Shown: one piece after another, positions 27,431 to 35,304 of the stretch
Layout: every line of letters begins with the position of its first letter
How positions within the stretch are numbered: position 1 is the first letter of the stretch
Assembly (NCBI GenBank): GCA_021296135.1
Contig: JAGWAZ010000005.1
Location: 1-50,269 of the forward strand
Direction of reading: 5' to 3'
Length of the DNA: 50,269 nt
Source: Chlorobiota bacterium
GTDB lineage: Bacteria > Bacteroidota > Ignavibacteria > OLB7
Notes under the pieces: model-generated
Databases searched by the model: none
Seen by the model: the letters and a program-made list of their open reading frames with translations, nothing else
Told to the model about the DNA's origin: nothing
Translations under genes and position numbers: made by a program

Positions 27431-28358
27431 GCATAGGCCAAAAACAACTGAGCGTTGCTTCAGCTATCAAATGGCTCTGATGGCATTTTCTCTCATGGGA
27501 GCAATATTGCTGGTAAGTGGGTGTCTGGCCCATCGTTGCATATCACCGACAGCCTTGGGCAATATGGGACATAACATCAATTCAGAGGCTAACGACTACG
27601 CTCCGGTTCTCCGAGATACAGCCACGCTCATCTTCACAAGCAATCGCGCTGAAGCAGATCGAACAGGCCTGCACGAAGCTCATCGTGAAGATCGTCCCGC
27701 CCAATTCTATATGACCATGCGTCTTGGTCTTGAGTGGGATAAAGCCGATCTTTATGATCTTCTCTTCGTCAACGAATCTGAAAGAGAGGCTGCAACCTTA
27801 ACCTTTGCTCCTACTCCGAATGTGTTAAACGCAATTGCCTACCTTGCAAGCCATAATGGTGGTGGAGAGGCAGGAGACTACGATATCTTCATGGTTCCCA
27901 ACGGTGGTGGGAACCTTGTCAGTCCTGGCCCGAAGCTAAACAGCCCGGGCTGGGATGGGCACCCTTTCATTACAGCGGATGGTTCTCGTCTCTACTTTGC
28001 TTCAGAGCGTTCAGGAGGATATGGAGGTACTGATATCTGGTATGTAGAGCAGGAAAAGAATGGTCTCTGGGGTGCTCCTCGCAATGCTGGCTCCGAGATC
28101 AACACCTCAGGCGATGAGCTCTCTCCTTTTGTCGAGAGCACAACCGGTGATCTCTACTTTGCAGCATCAACTCAGCGCGACAGCCTCGATCTTTTTGTGC
28201 TTCCTGCCGGATCAAAACGGCGGGAATCCCTGCCCCCCCCCTACAACTCTGCTGCCGGAGAAATCACCCCCTTTATAAAGAATGGGAAACTCTACCTTGC
28301 TTCCAATCGTGATGGAGGGTGCGGAGGATACGACCTTTATATGTTTCCGTTGAGATAG
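27420..28358 (+). CDS. PD40 (WD40-like) beta-propeller lipoprotein
   Basis: About 312 residues. A basic n-region, a hydrophobic core (LMAFSLMGAILL) and lipobox LVSGC mark a lipoprotein. The mature part has TolB/PD40-type repeats: PFITADGSRLYFASERSGGY, GTDIWYV, LSPFVESTTGDLYFAAS and TPFIKNGKLYLASNRDGG. Such propellers often bind OmpA/Pal-type proteins or peptidoglycan-associated complexes. ATG 27420, overlapping the hslU stop by 11 bases, supplies the charged n-region; ATG 27471 would not, so the former is chosen. Confidence 0.82.
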   Translation: MSCKHRPKTTERCFSYQMALMAFSLMGAILLVSGCLAHRCISPTALGNMGHNINSEANDYAPVLRDTATLIFTSNRAEADRTGLHEAHREDRPAQFYMTMRLGLEWDKADLYDLLFVNESEREAATLTFAPTPNVLNAIAYLASHNGGGEAGDYDIFMVPNGGGNLVSPGPKLNSPGWDGHPFITADGSRLYFASERSGGYGGTDIWYVEQEKNGLWGAPRNAGSEINTSGDELSPFVESTTGDLYFAASTQRDSLDLFVLPAGSKRRESLPPPYNSAAGEITPFIKNGKLYLASNRDGGCGGYDLYMFPLR

Positions 28359-28367
28359 AGTCTTACT

Positions 28368-28699
28368 TTACTCAAGTACAAGGAACGCTTCGCTACGATC
28401 AGTTTGAAATTCTACAATATCATCACAATGATGACAAAGTATCTCTTTGGTCCGTTGTGTAGTACAGTTGCCGATCCTGATCAGATTACTTTAGGAGGAG
28501 CACAAAACACAAAACTCCTTTGATGGACATCTGAATCCTTACTTACAATGGTGAAGTTGTTCGTCTTAGCATATTCCCAGATAAGGGTATCACTCGAATC
28601 ATGCAATCGGACATCACGAACATGTAGTGACCCAGGATAGATATCCTCAAGGAGGACTACAAGCCGAGGCAATAAGTTCTGGTCAAACAAGAATTTCAC
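28368..28699 (-). pseudogene. DUF5615 PIN-like toxin, broken by one-base deletion
   Basis: GTG 28699 starts MKFLFDQNLLPRLVVLLED, with the PIN-like acidic residue in FDQN, then VSKDSDVHQRSFVFCAPPKVI and a stop at 28481. Family members continue PPKVIWxRxGNCxT. One base further, another frame reads IRIGNCTTQRTKEIL and stays open to TAA 28368-28370 (ending AFLVLE). Thus one missing G near 28480 (TGG to TG) explains the stop. Its start overlaps the antitoxin stop (GTGA). The truncated 72-residue form lacks the conserved C-terminal part. Confidence 0.85.
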
Positions 28700-28920
28700 G
28701 TAGTTGCTACCAACAAGCTACGTTCACGGTTAGCAGCAAAGAGAAGGCAAGCTCGAATATCTTCGCGGGTCAGATCAGGGAAATCCACCAAAATTTCATC
28801 TTCGATCATCCCCCCGGCAAGATATTCCAGAACATCATACATGGTTATGCGCAGTCCTCGAATACAGGGTTTGCCTCCACGTTTATCAGGTTCTATTGTA
28901 ATGCGATCCAGATAATCCAT
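28696..28920 (-). CDS. DUF433-domain antitoxin
   Basis: A 74-residue DUF433 protein: DYLDRITIEPDKRGGKPCIRG then LRITMYDVLEYLAGGMIEDE and FPDLTREDIRACL, the full family pattern with its helix-turn-helix character. DUF433 genes are typically upstream of DUF5615 PIN-like toxins, as here. The stop codon overlaps the toxin GTG start. It is intact although the toxin is broken. Binding to its own promoter in the 28921-29062 gap is expected from type II modules but not shown. Confidence 0.87.
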   Translation of the reverse strand: MDYLDRITIEPDKRGGKPCIRGLRITMYDVLEYLAGGMIEDEILVDFPDLTREDIRACLLFAANRERSLLVATT

Positions 28921-29062
28921 ACTCTTTTCAGTTGAGAAACGTATAAAGGCTATAGCGTTTCGATGATTGTTTTATTTCATCAACAGTACATAGTTATCGA
29001 TAAACAAGCAATCAAAACGCAATTATTCAACGAAGTTGTGTTCATCACTACTCCAAAATTTA

Positions 29063-30478
29063 CTACACTCGCTCAGCAAGCCAAGCCCCAAGTCCTTCAG
29101 CAGTAATCCGTAACTGCTCGGTTGTATCTCGATCACGCACGGTCACCGTTCCATCCTCTATTGTATCTCCATCAACTGTCACGCAGAATGGAGTGCCTGC
29201 TTCATCCTGACGACGGTATCTACGGCCGATAGCTCCCGACTCATCGTAGAACGACTTGTAGTTCTTTTGCAGTTCCTTATGCAGCTTCTGCGCAAACTCC
29301 GGCATCCCTTCCTTCTTGATAAGTGGAAAGATCGCCACTTTGTAGGGAGCCAGTTTGGGATGGAAACGCAACACATTCCGTTTTTCCCCGCCAACCTTGT
29401 CCTCATCGTAGGCATCGATCAGGAACATCATTGTTGAACGTGAAGCTCCGATTGAAGTCTCGATAACGTATGGGACATACCGAATGTTCTCCGCCTGATC
29501 AAAATACTCCATCTTCTTGTTGGAAAACTCTGCATGTTGCGCAAGATCAAAGTCCGTCCGATTATGAATACCCTCAACCTCACCCCAGCCAAACGGGAAT
29601 TCATACTCAACGTCCATGGCAGCCTTGGCATAGTGAGCCAGCTTGTCATACGGGTGAGGCTTTACGCGCAGCTTTTCAGAGCTGATACCATACTCACCGA
29701 ACCAGTTCTGTCTCTCTTCGAGCCAGTACTCATACCACTTTTCATCATCTCCCGGCTTCACAAACCACTGCATCTCCATCTGCTCAAACTCGCGTGTGCG
29801 AAAGAGAAAGTTTCGTGTGTTGATCTCGTTGCGGAAGGCTTTCCCGATCTGCGCAATTCCAAACGGAACTTTCTGTCGCGACGATTGATAGACATTGTTG
29901 AAGTTGACGAAAATTCCCTGGGCTGTTTCAGGTCGGAGATACACAACGGCTGATGAATCCTCAATCGGACCGATAAAGGTTTTGAACATCAGATTGAACT
30001 GACGGACTTCTGTCCAGTCATCAGTCCCTCCAACAGGATCCTTGATCCCGTTATCGACAATGATCTGATAATAGTCTTCAGGGGCAGCAGCCTTCTCCAG
30101 TTTACCTTGAAGTGTGACGGCATCCTCATCTTTCCCTTTCTTCTGAAGTCGTGTGATCTCATCTTCAATCAGAAGATCTGCCCGATAGCGCTTTTTGCTC
30201 GTTTTGTTGTCGATCATTGGATCAGCAAAGGATCCGACGTGACCGGATGCTTCCCAAACACGAGGGTGCATCAGAATAGATGCGTCAATCCCTTCGATAT
30301 CATCGCGATAGGTCATCGCCCGCCACCAAGCTTCCTTCACATTGTTCATAAGCTCCACACCAAGCGGACCGTAGTCCCAGCAACCATTCAGGCCACCATA
30401 AATATCTGATGATTGAAAGACAAACCCGCGGCGCTTGGCGAGAGAGACAATTTGTTCGAGTGAGACTGAAACGCTCAT
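29063..30478 (-). CDS. glyS: Glycyl-tRNA synthetase (alpha2 type)
   Basis: Class II aminoacyl-tRNA synthetase that charges tRNA-Gly, 471 residues. Signatures: KRRGFVFQSSDIYGGLNGCW, DYGPLGVELMNN, motif 2 FRNEINTRNFLFRTREFEQM, and motif 3 near SIGASRSTMMFLIDAY. The C-terminal anticodon domain begins around LAPYKVAIFPL. This single-chain form is the one used by Bacteroidota, unlike the GlyQ/GlyS heterotetramer. ATG 30478 is preferred; a TTG at 30511 would add 11 residues before the conserved start. Confidence 0.95.
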   Translation of the reverse strand: MSVSVSLEQIVSLAKRRGFVFQSSDIYGGLNGCWDYGPLGVELMNNVKEAWWRAMTYRDDIEGIDASILMHPRVWEASGHVGSFADPMIDNKTSKKRYRADLLIEDEITRLQKKGKDEDAVTLQGKLEKAAAPEDYYQIIVDNGIKDPVGGTDDWTEVRQFNLMFKTFIGPIEDSSAVVYLRPETAQGIFVNFNNVYQSSRQKVPFGIAQIGKAFRNEINTRNFLFRTREFEQMEMQWFVKPGDDEKWYEYWLEERQNWFGEYGISSEKLRVKPHPYDKLAHYAKAAMDVEYEFPFGWGEVEGIHNRTDFDLAQHAEFSNKKMEYFDQAENIRYVPYVIETSIGASRSTMMFLIDAYDEDKVGGEKRNVLRFHPKLAPYKVAIFPLIKKEGMPEFAQKLHKELQKNYKSFYDESGAIGRRYRRQDEAGTPFCVTVDGDTIEDGTVTVRDRDTTEQLRITAEGLGAWLAERV

Positions 30479-30672
30479 TTTCTGTGTATTGTGTGGTTGA
30501 GAATCATTCAATAGACATCAAAAGTAGCCGTTCGCCGGGAAACCGAGAACAACAAACTGTAGGGATAGAGAGGAATAGGGTCTGAGCGTAAGAACTCCGT
30601 ATCTTGGTGTATTCGGTAATCTGTTTGAGAGAATCTCATCCAAAGCATTAGTATTTGAACCAACGATGAGAG

Positions 30673-31299
30673 ATGCTTGACTCACAACCAGAACTGCAAC
30701 CTGCTCCTGAACATACTGCGCTCCCTAGCTTTGCGCTTCGCTGGCGCTTGGATACGTTTCTGTTCAGCTTCGAGACAACAGCTGAACTGGAGCCTCTTGA
30801 AGGGATCATTGGTCAACGTCGTGCTCTTGAGGCAATGCAGATTGGCACCGAAATTCACTCTCCCGGCTACAACATCTTTGTCAATGGTCTCTAGAGAAGA
30901 TTACCGTTGAACAACCCCGTGAGATTAACGAAAAGATTGATGACCTATAGGATGACCTCTATGAATTGATGAAAGAAGGCCACAAGATCGCCGGTGAGTA
31001 TCGTCGGCAGATGACTGACGATGAACGGAGCAGAGCAACGATGCTTGTGACAGCCACCCTGGAAGAGATCGTTGCCAACTACCCATATGATTCAGTCAAG
31101 AAGTTTCTTCGTGAGGCACGAAACGATATACTTGGAAATCTTGATCTGTTCAAACCACAGCGAGATCAGACCGAGGATCAAGAGAATGGAGATAAAGGTA
31201 AGGACGAGATAGAGATTGAAGACCCCTTTCACGTCTATGACATTAACGTACTTCTCGACAACTCTGATTCAAGAAATCGAACTTCTAACTTCATACGTA
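30673..31299 (+). pseudogene. Lon-like AAA protease, fragmented
   Basis: Three pieces of one LonB-like ATP-dependent protease remain. First, LEPLEGIIGQRRALEAMQIG followed by EIHSPGYNIFVNG (to 30891) is the N-terminal domain. Second, EQPREINEKIDDL-stop-DDLYELMKEGHKI runs across TAG 30948-30950 in another frame. Third, FLREARNDILGNLDLFKPQ to VYDINVLLDNSDSR (about 31110-31270) is the middle domain just before the family's Walker A region. A stretch between the first two is deleted, and the ATPase and protease domains are missing entirely. It ends immediately before rpe. Confidence 0.78.
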
Positions 31300-31311
31300 T
31301 AATTTCTAACT

Positions 31312-32007
31312 ATGTCCAGTATCCGCAACGTAGTCCTTTCCCCCTCTCTTCTCTCTGCTGATTTCACGCGTCTTGCTGAAGAGGTTAAGGTCATGGAGGA
31401 GGGAGGAGCCGATATGCTTCATATTGATGTGATGGATGGACATTTTGTACCGAATATCACGATTGGTCCTCTGGTCGTTGCATCTCTAAAGAGGATTACC
31501 GAATTGCCCCTCGACTGCCATTTAATGATCTCCGATCCGGACAGCTATCTGGAGGCCTTTGCTAAGGCCGGGGCATCGATCATCACAGTACATGTTGAGG
31601 CGGCCGTGCATCTATATCGGACGGTGCAAACCATTCGCGATCTTGGGTGCAAGCCGGGCGTGACGTTGAATCCGGCAACCCCTCTTTCGGCGCTTGAGGA
31701 AATTCTGCCCTTCATCGATCTTGTGTTACTCATGTCTGTAGAGCCAGGCTTTGGAGGACAGAGTTTGGTTCCAACACTCCATCGACGTGCAGCAACGGTA
31801 CGAACGATGTTACATGAGGCCGATAATTCTGGGTGTTTGATTGAAGCCGATGGCGGCATCAAGCTTGATAACGTAGCTCAGGCCTTTGAATCCGGGGTCG
31901 ATGTAATAGTAAGTGGCTCCGGTCTTTTCGGAACGGATGATCCGGCTGAAACATTGCGGGAGATGCGAAGGCGGTGTGAAGGAACAAACCGGACAGAAGT
32001 TCATTGA
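31312..32007 (+). CDS. rpe: Ribulose-phosphate 3-epimerase
   Basis: Interconverts ribulose-5-phosphate and xylulose-5-phosphate in the pentose phosphate pathway. The 231-residue TIM barrel shows LSPSLLSADF at the start, LHIDVMDGHFVPNITIGP with metal-ligand residues, DCHLMISDP, HVEA, MSVEPGFGGQ, EADGGIK and VSGSGLFG. All expected active-site blocks are present. The gene begins just after the Lon-like relic and may use a promoter within it. Confidence 0.95.
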   Translation: MSSIRNVVLSPSLLSADFTRLAEEVKVMEEGGADMLHIDVMDGHFVPNITIGPLVVASLKRITELPLDCHLMISDPDSYLEAFAKAGASIITVHVEAAVHLYRTVQTIRDLGCKPGVTLNPATPLSALEEILPFIDLVLLMSVEPGFGGQSLVPTLHRRAATVRTMLHEADNSGCLIEADGGIKLDNVAQAFESGVDVIVSGSGLFGTDDPAETLREMRRRCEGTNRTEVH

Positions 32008-32048
32008 GTAAAGAGTTTAAGGGTCGAGAGTCGAGGGTCAAAGAGTCC
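32008..32048 (-). repeat. Heptad-like repeat, copy C (inverted)
   Basis: Read on the minus strand this is ggactctttgaccctcgact followed by ctcgacccttaaactcttta, the same steps as copies A and B. It begins at the rpe stop codon. The leader module is absent. Confidence 0.55.
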
Positions 32049-32062
32049 TTTTCCTCAATACT

Positions 32063-32290
32063 TGTAGCGGTCCAAGCACTAAAGTGGAGATGCTCATGAA
32101 AATGGACAGTCAGTTAAGTGATCGGTTCACAGATTCTATGTTCATGAGCATGAAAAACAGAAGAAAGTATGACAAGAGCTTCAAGCTCGAGGTTGTCCGA
32201 AGAAGTTTGGAAGAGGTTAGCGTAAAAGAATTAGCAGAAGAATTGGGTATCCATGCAGGAATGATCAGCCGCTGGCGCAAGGGATTTTTT
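32063..32290 (+). mobile_element. IS3-family fragment: left end and OrfA N-terminus
   Basis: TGTAGCGGTCCAAGCACT at 32063 resembles an IS3-type terminal repeat. The following frame reads NRRKYDKSFKLEVVRRSLEE then VSVKELAEELGIHAGMISRW, the helix-turn-helix of IS3/IS911 OrfA. Similarity ends after RWRKGF; the leucine zipper, OrfB integrase and right end are gone. A 94-residue frame stays open to 32368 but its tail is not family sequence. Confidence 0.75.
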
Positions 32291-32397
32291 GAGACTGGGA
32301 GGAATCCCGACGGCTATTGCTTTGTCTGCGTTGGGGTTGTATGTTGGGAAAAGAAAGGGTATGACTGAATGAGTTGTAGTTGAACGGAAATGGCGGG

Positions 32398-32779
32398 TTA
32401 GCACCATATATCTTCTCGTGATTCCCAGTATGTCTTCACTTCGTCAAACCTTCCCATTCTTTCCTGTATTTTCATGATTTCTTTTGGATAGAATTCAAAC
32501 AGCGTATCGCAGAGTTGGAGCATCCATTTCTTTCGAGAATAGCCATTAATCAATTTGATGTTGTTTGAGTTCGCGATTTGAATCTGTCCCCAGCCCAATG
32601 CACCAATCCCCTAGAAAAGCGTCAAATTTCTCGGACAATAAAGATTCAAGCGCATCTCCCACAGCCCGGGTGCTCCGAGCGGTTTGTTGCGAAAGAAACT
32701 CTGGCGATGAATTGATGTAATCTCTGATCTTATCAGCCACATCGAAATAATGGCCATCGTGATAGAATGTCGATTTCAT
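32398..32779 (-). pseudogene. Type II restriction endonuclease, internal deletion
   Basis: The start reads STFYHDGHYFDVADKIRDYI, ARSTRAVGDALESLLSEKF and FLGDWC (to about 32610). The reading then jumps frame to GWGQIQIANSNNIKLING, YSRKKWMLQLCDTLFEFYP and a clean C-terminus at 32398. By recall, related nucleases have about 120-150 residues between these parts, including the catalytic D-x-K region (VDVKTH), which is absent here. The ATG overlaps the methyltransferase stop (ATGA), so it was the cognate nuclease. The product cannot be catalytic. Confidence 0.75.
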
Positions 32780-33750
32780 GAAAATAACTCTTTCTGGTGG
32801 GCGAGTGATTGAGTCGGTTTCGGTTGATCGCTCAGGGTGTTTCTTTCCCAGAATACGCCATCAGCATATCCCTGAATCATTAGATCTCTGGTGGCAAGTT
32901 CTAAGCGTTTCAGTGCCCAGCAGCAGTATTCGCGGTTAAGTTCTATTCCACAGAAGCGTCTCCCTAGTTTTTTTGCCACCACTGCAGTGGTACCACTACC
33001 GAGGAACGGATCGAACACGAAATCATCCTTTCTTGAACTGGCTAAAATCAGTTTAGCGATGAGTTTTTCTGGTTTCTGTGTCGGGTGGTCCGTATTCTCA
33101 GGCATAGACCAAAAGGGAATCGTTATGTCCGTCCAAATGTTCGATGGATGAGTGAGACGATAGTTACCGATCTCCTCGGCTTTCCAGTCCTTTGGCTTTC
33201 CATCAATTCGATAGGGTGCAATGACTTTCCGCTTGAGTTTTACTGCATCAACATCAAAGTAGTAACTGTCTGAGGCTGTACAGAACCAAATATCTTCCGT
33301 ATTGTTCTTCCAATTGGTCTTCGCACCACGGCCCTTCTCCCGTTCCCACGTGATACGATTACGGATGTGAAAGTGTGATTCGAGAATGGGAGCTATTAAA
33401 ACAGACGTTTTCCAATCTGAGCAGACGTAAATCGTTGCATCGGGTGTCAGCGTGGGGGTCAAAACTTCAATGGCGTGTTGAAACCACTTTTGATAGGCGT
33501 CTTTTTCTTTCGTTTTGAATATATGCCCATTGTAGTTCTTGGAAAGATTGTAGGGCGGATCGAGAACAAGTAGATTAACAAACCCTTTGGGCAAATTTTC
33601 AGCAACTTCAAACGTATCCCCACCAATGATTTTTTCTGTAATTTCCTTTTCATTGACGGGACGTTCAACTTGAAAGATAGCGGTTGATAGACGATCGATC
33701 TCTGCCTCGCTACAGGTCAGTGTGCGATTTCTTGGAGCTCTTTTCTTCAT
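32776..33750 (-). CDS. DNA methyltransferase of the second restriction cassette
   Basis: An intact 324-residue beta-class DNA methyltransferase: motif IV LDPPYNLSKNY near the N-terminus, WEREKGRGAKTNWKNNTEDI, HPTQKPEKL and the AdoMet motif FDPFLGSGTTAVVAKKLGR near the C-terminus. DPPY points to N6-adenine modification. ATG 33750 (MKKRAPRNRTLTCSEAE) is preceded by aagag; a GTG at 33789 would add 13 residues. The cognate nuclease overlaps its stop by four bases and is deleted internally. The recognition sequence cannot be read from the sequence. Confidence 0.88.
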   Translation of the reverse strand: MKKRAPRNRTLTCSEAEIDRLSTAIFQVERPVNEKEITEKIIGGDTFEVAENLPKGFVNLLVLDPPYNLSKNYNGHIFKTKEKDAYQKWFQHAIEVLTPTLTPDATIYVCSDWKTSVLIAPILESHFHIRNRITWEREKGRGAKTNWKNNTEDIWFCTASDSYYFDVDAVKLKRKVIAPYRIDGKPKDWKAEEIGNYRLTHPSNIWTDITIPFWSMPENTDHPTQKPEKLIAKLILASSRKDDFVFDPFLGSGTTAVVAKKLGRRFCGIELNREYCCWALKRLELATRDLMIQGYADGVFWERNTLSDQPKPTQSLAHQKELFS

Positions 33751-33905
33751 TACATTCTCTTCATAATGTAGGTGTAAATTCAAGGACACAAAGCTAAGGA
33801 TTTGTGTAAGATTGGGGGTATTGTAAGTAGAGGTACGCCCTGCTTTATGGCTTTATATACTAATCGGTTCATTTCTTTGCTTCTGCCGATTCGCTGACGT
33901 ATTCC

Positions 33906-33938
33906 AACTCTTCCAAAGTTTCAAACTTTGGAAGAGTT
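33906..33938. repeat. Perfect 33-bp palindrome
   Basis: aactcttccaaagtt pairs with aactttggaagagtt around the centre tca, giving a 15-bp perfect stem. It lies 17 bases past the end of the leftward lipoprotein gene and could terminate it, but such AGTTTGGAAGAG-type palindromes also occur as dispersed elements in Bacteroidota, by recall. Confidence 0.75.
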
Positions 33939-33954
33939 TTAAAGTTCTCAATTT

Positions 33955-34866
33955 CTATAATCCGCTCGAATGGCGTCCGGCATCATAGAGATCCTTTTCA
34001 AGATCATCCTCTTCCTTTTTTTGAGCTTCTTTCTGCGTGTCGGCCTTCTTCTTTACCGTAATAGTTCGCTCGGTATCGTTGAAATCACCGTTAACGACAG
34101 GATTTCCATTGGGATCGATGAGTTGTAATCGAATCGTATGCTCTCCTTCTTCCAACCCCTGAATTTTATATGGTGTCCAATCTCTCAGAGTATCAATGAC
34201 TTTCTCATCAATTGATGTGATGACTTTATAGGCATCCGGGGCCAGTACACAGCTCGAGATATAAAAATCGAGCATGATTTCGCCTGCATCCTGCCCTACA
34301 TACTCTCCCTTCGGGCGGCTATAGGTCAGCAGAGGTTGATCAGCTTTTAGAGCCGGTTCACCGTTCTTTTGGCCAACGTAAAACGTATGAGCAACAAAAG
34401 ATCCTGGTTTCTTTATGCTTTCATGCCATGAACGACTTGGAAACGCACGAAGCGTGTGCGCTCCCGGTGTTAATCCACCAATTGAAAATGTTGTATCATA
34501 CTTGGCCATGTATGGTTCATTATCAATAATAAGATGGATGTGTTGTCCATCCTTCGAATAGGCAAGATTGTTTGCCCCCTCACCCTGTGTGGGTGCACGA
34601 AGAACAAATTCGTTGCTTTGAAGTTTGACGTGAACAGTGATACTGTCACCCTTTACAACCTCATCGGGTGCCGGAGAGATGATCTCAAAGGAAATGTCAT
34701 CGAACATCGGTCCGTGTTCCCCTTTAACTATCGCCAGCTCAACCGGACCATCCTGCTCTTGGCCTTCGTCAAAATCGGCTTCAGGATCAGTATCATCTCC
34801 ACAGCCGTAGAGCAAAACGCCAGCTAACAGAAAAGAACAGGGATACAGAAATCTTTTGGTCTTCAT
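33955..34866 (-). CDS. Lipoprotein of unknown function
   Basis: About 303 residues. Start MKTKRFLYPCSFLLAGVLL with lipobox LLYGC (Cys about 22), followed by an acidic linker rich in D/E/Q. The mature part looks like two beta-sandwich domains; HIHLIIDNEPYMAKYD and GLTPGAHTLRAFPSRSWHES are characteristic, and a second HTIRLQLIDPNG block mirrors the first. This suggests carbohydrate-binding or immunoglobulin-like modules, with a charged C-terminal helix. ATG 34866 is preferred over upstream ATGs (34872, 34902) because it places the charged residues next to the signal core. Confidence 0.72.
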   Translation of the reverse strand: MKTKRFLYPCSFLLAGVLLYGCGDDTDPEADFDEGQEQDGPVELAIVKGEHGPMFDDISFEIISPAPDEVVKGDSITVHVKLQSNEFVLRAPTQGEGANNLAYSKDGQHIHLIIDNEPYMAKYDTTFSIGGLTPGAHTLRAFPSRSWHESIKKPGSFVAHTFYVGQKNGEPALKADQPLLTYSRPKGEYVGQDAGEIMLDFYISSCVLAPDAYKVITSIDEKVIDTLRDWTPYKIQGLEEGEHTIRLQLIDPNGNPVVNGDFNDTERTITVKKKADTQKEAQKKEEDDLEKDLYDAGRHSSGL

Positions 34867-34989
34867 TGACATACAGAAGGTTTGTGAAAAGGAATAAATC
34901 AATATACAGATTCCTTAGCAAGAATTCGATGCAACTGTTCGCATTCGACACATTGCATAGCGTTTTGAGGTTTTGCAATTTGGGTATCT

Positions 34990-35304
34990 ATGACGAAATC
35001 GGATGTAATTGACCAGGTTGCCGAAGGCACTGGTCTGACAAAACTTGAGACCGAAGCCGTTGTTAACGGCTTCCTGAAAACAATCGTTGATGCTCTTGCC
35101 GAAGGTGAAAGCATTGAACTTCGTGGCTTTGGAACATTTCGTGTCAAGGAACGTGCCCCCCGAACAGGCCGCAATCCCAAGACCGGGAAATTGGTTGAGA
35201 TTGATATTCAGTACGTTCCTCACTTCAAAATGTCACGGGAAGTTCGCAGACATATCGACAACTCGATTAAAAGTGACCAGGATCAGCAGTATGAACAATC
35301 GTGA
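34990..35304 (+). CDS. HU/IHF-family DNA-binding protein
   Basis: A 104-residue nucleoid protein: TKSDVIDQVAEGTGLTK, the dimer core VVNGFLKTIVDALAEGESIE, and the DNA-bending arm GFGTFRVKERAPRTGRNPKT. It has a C-terminal extension (about 14 residues, acidic and Gln-rich) beyond the usual 90. The next gene starts 14 bases before its stop. HU versus IHF subclass was not resolved. Confidence 0.93.
   Translation: MTKSDVIDQVAEGTGLTKLETEAVVNGFLKTIVDALAEGESIELRGFGTFRVKERAPRTGRNPKTGKLVEIDIQYVPHFKMSREVRRHIDNSIKSDQDQQYEQS

Noticed and set aside
35087-35290. Longer start for the TPR membrane protein inside the HU gene
   Set aside because: The added residues are a shadow of the HU coding sequence; ATG 35291 is natural.
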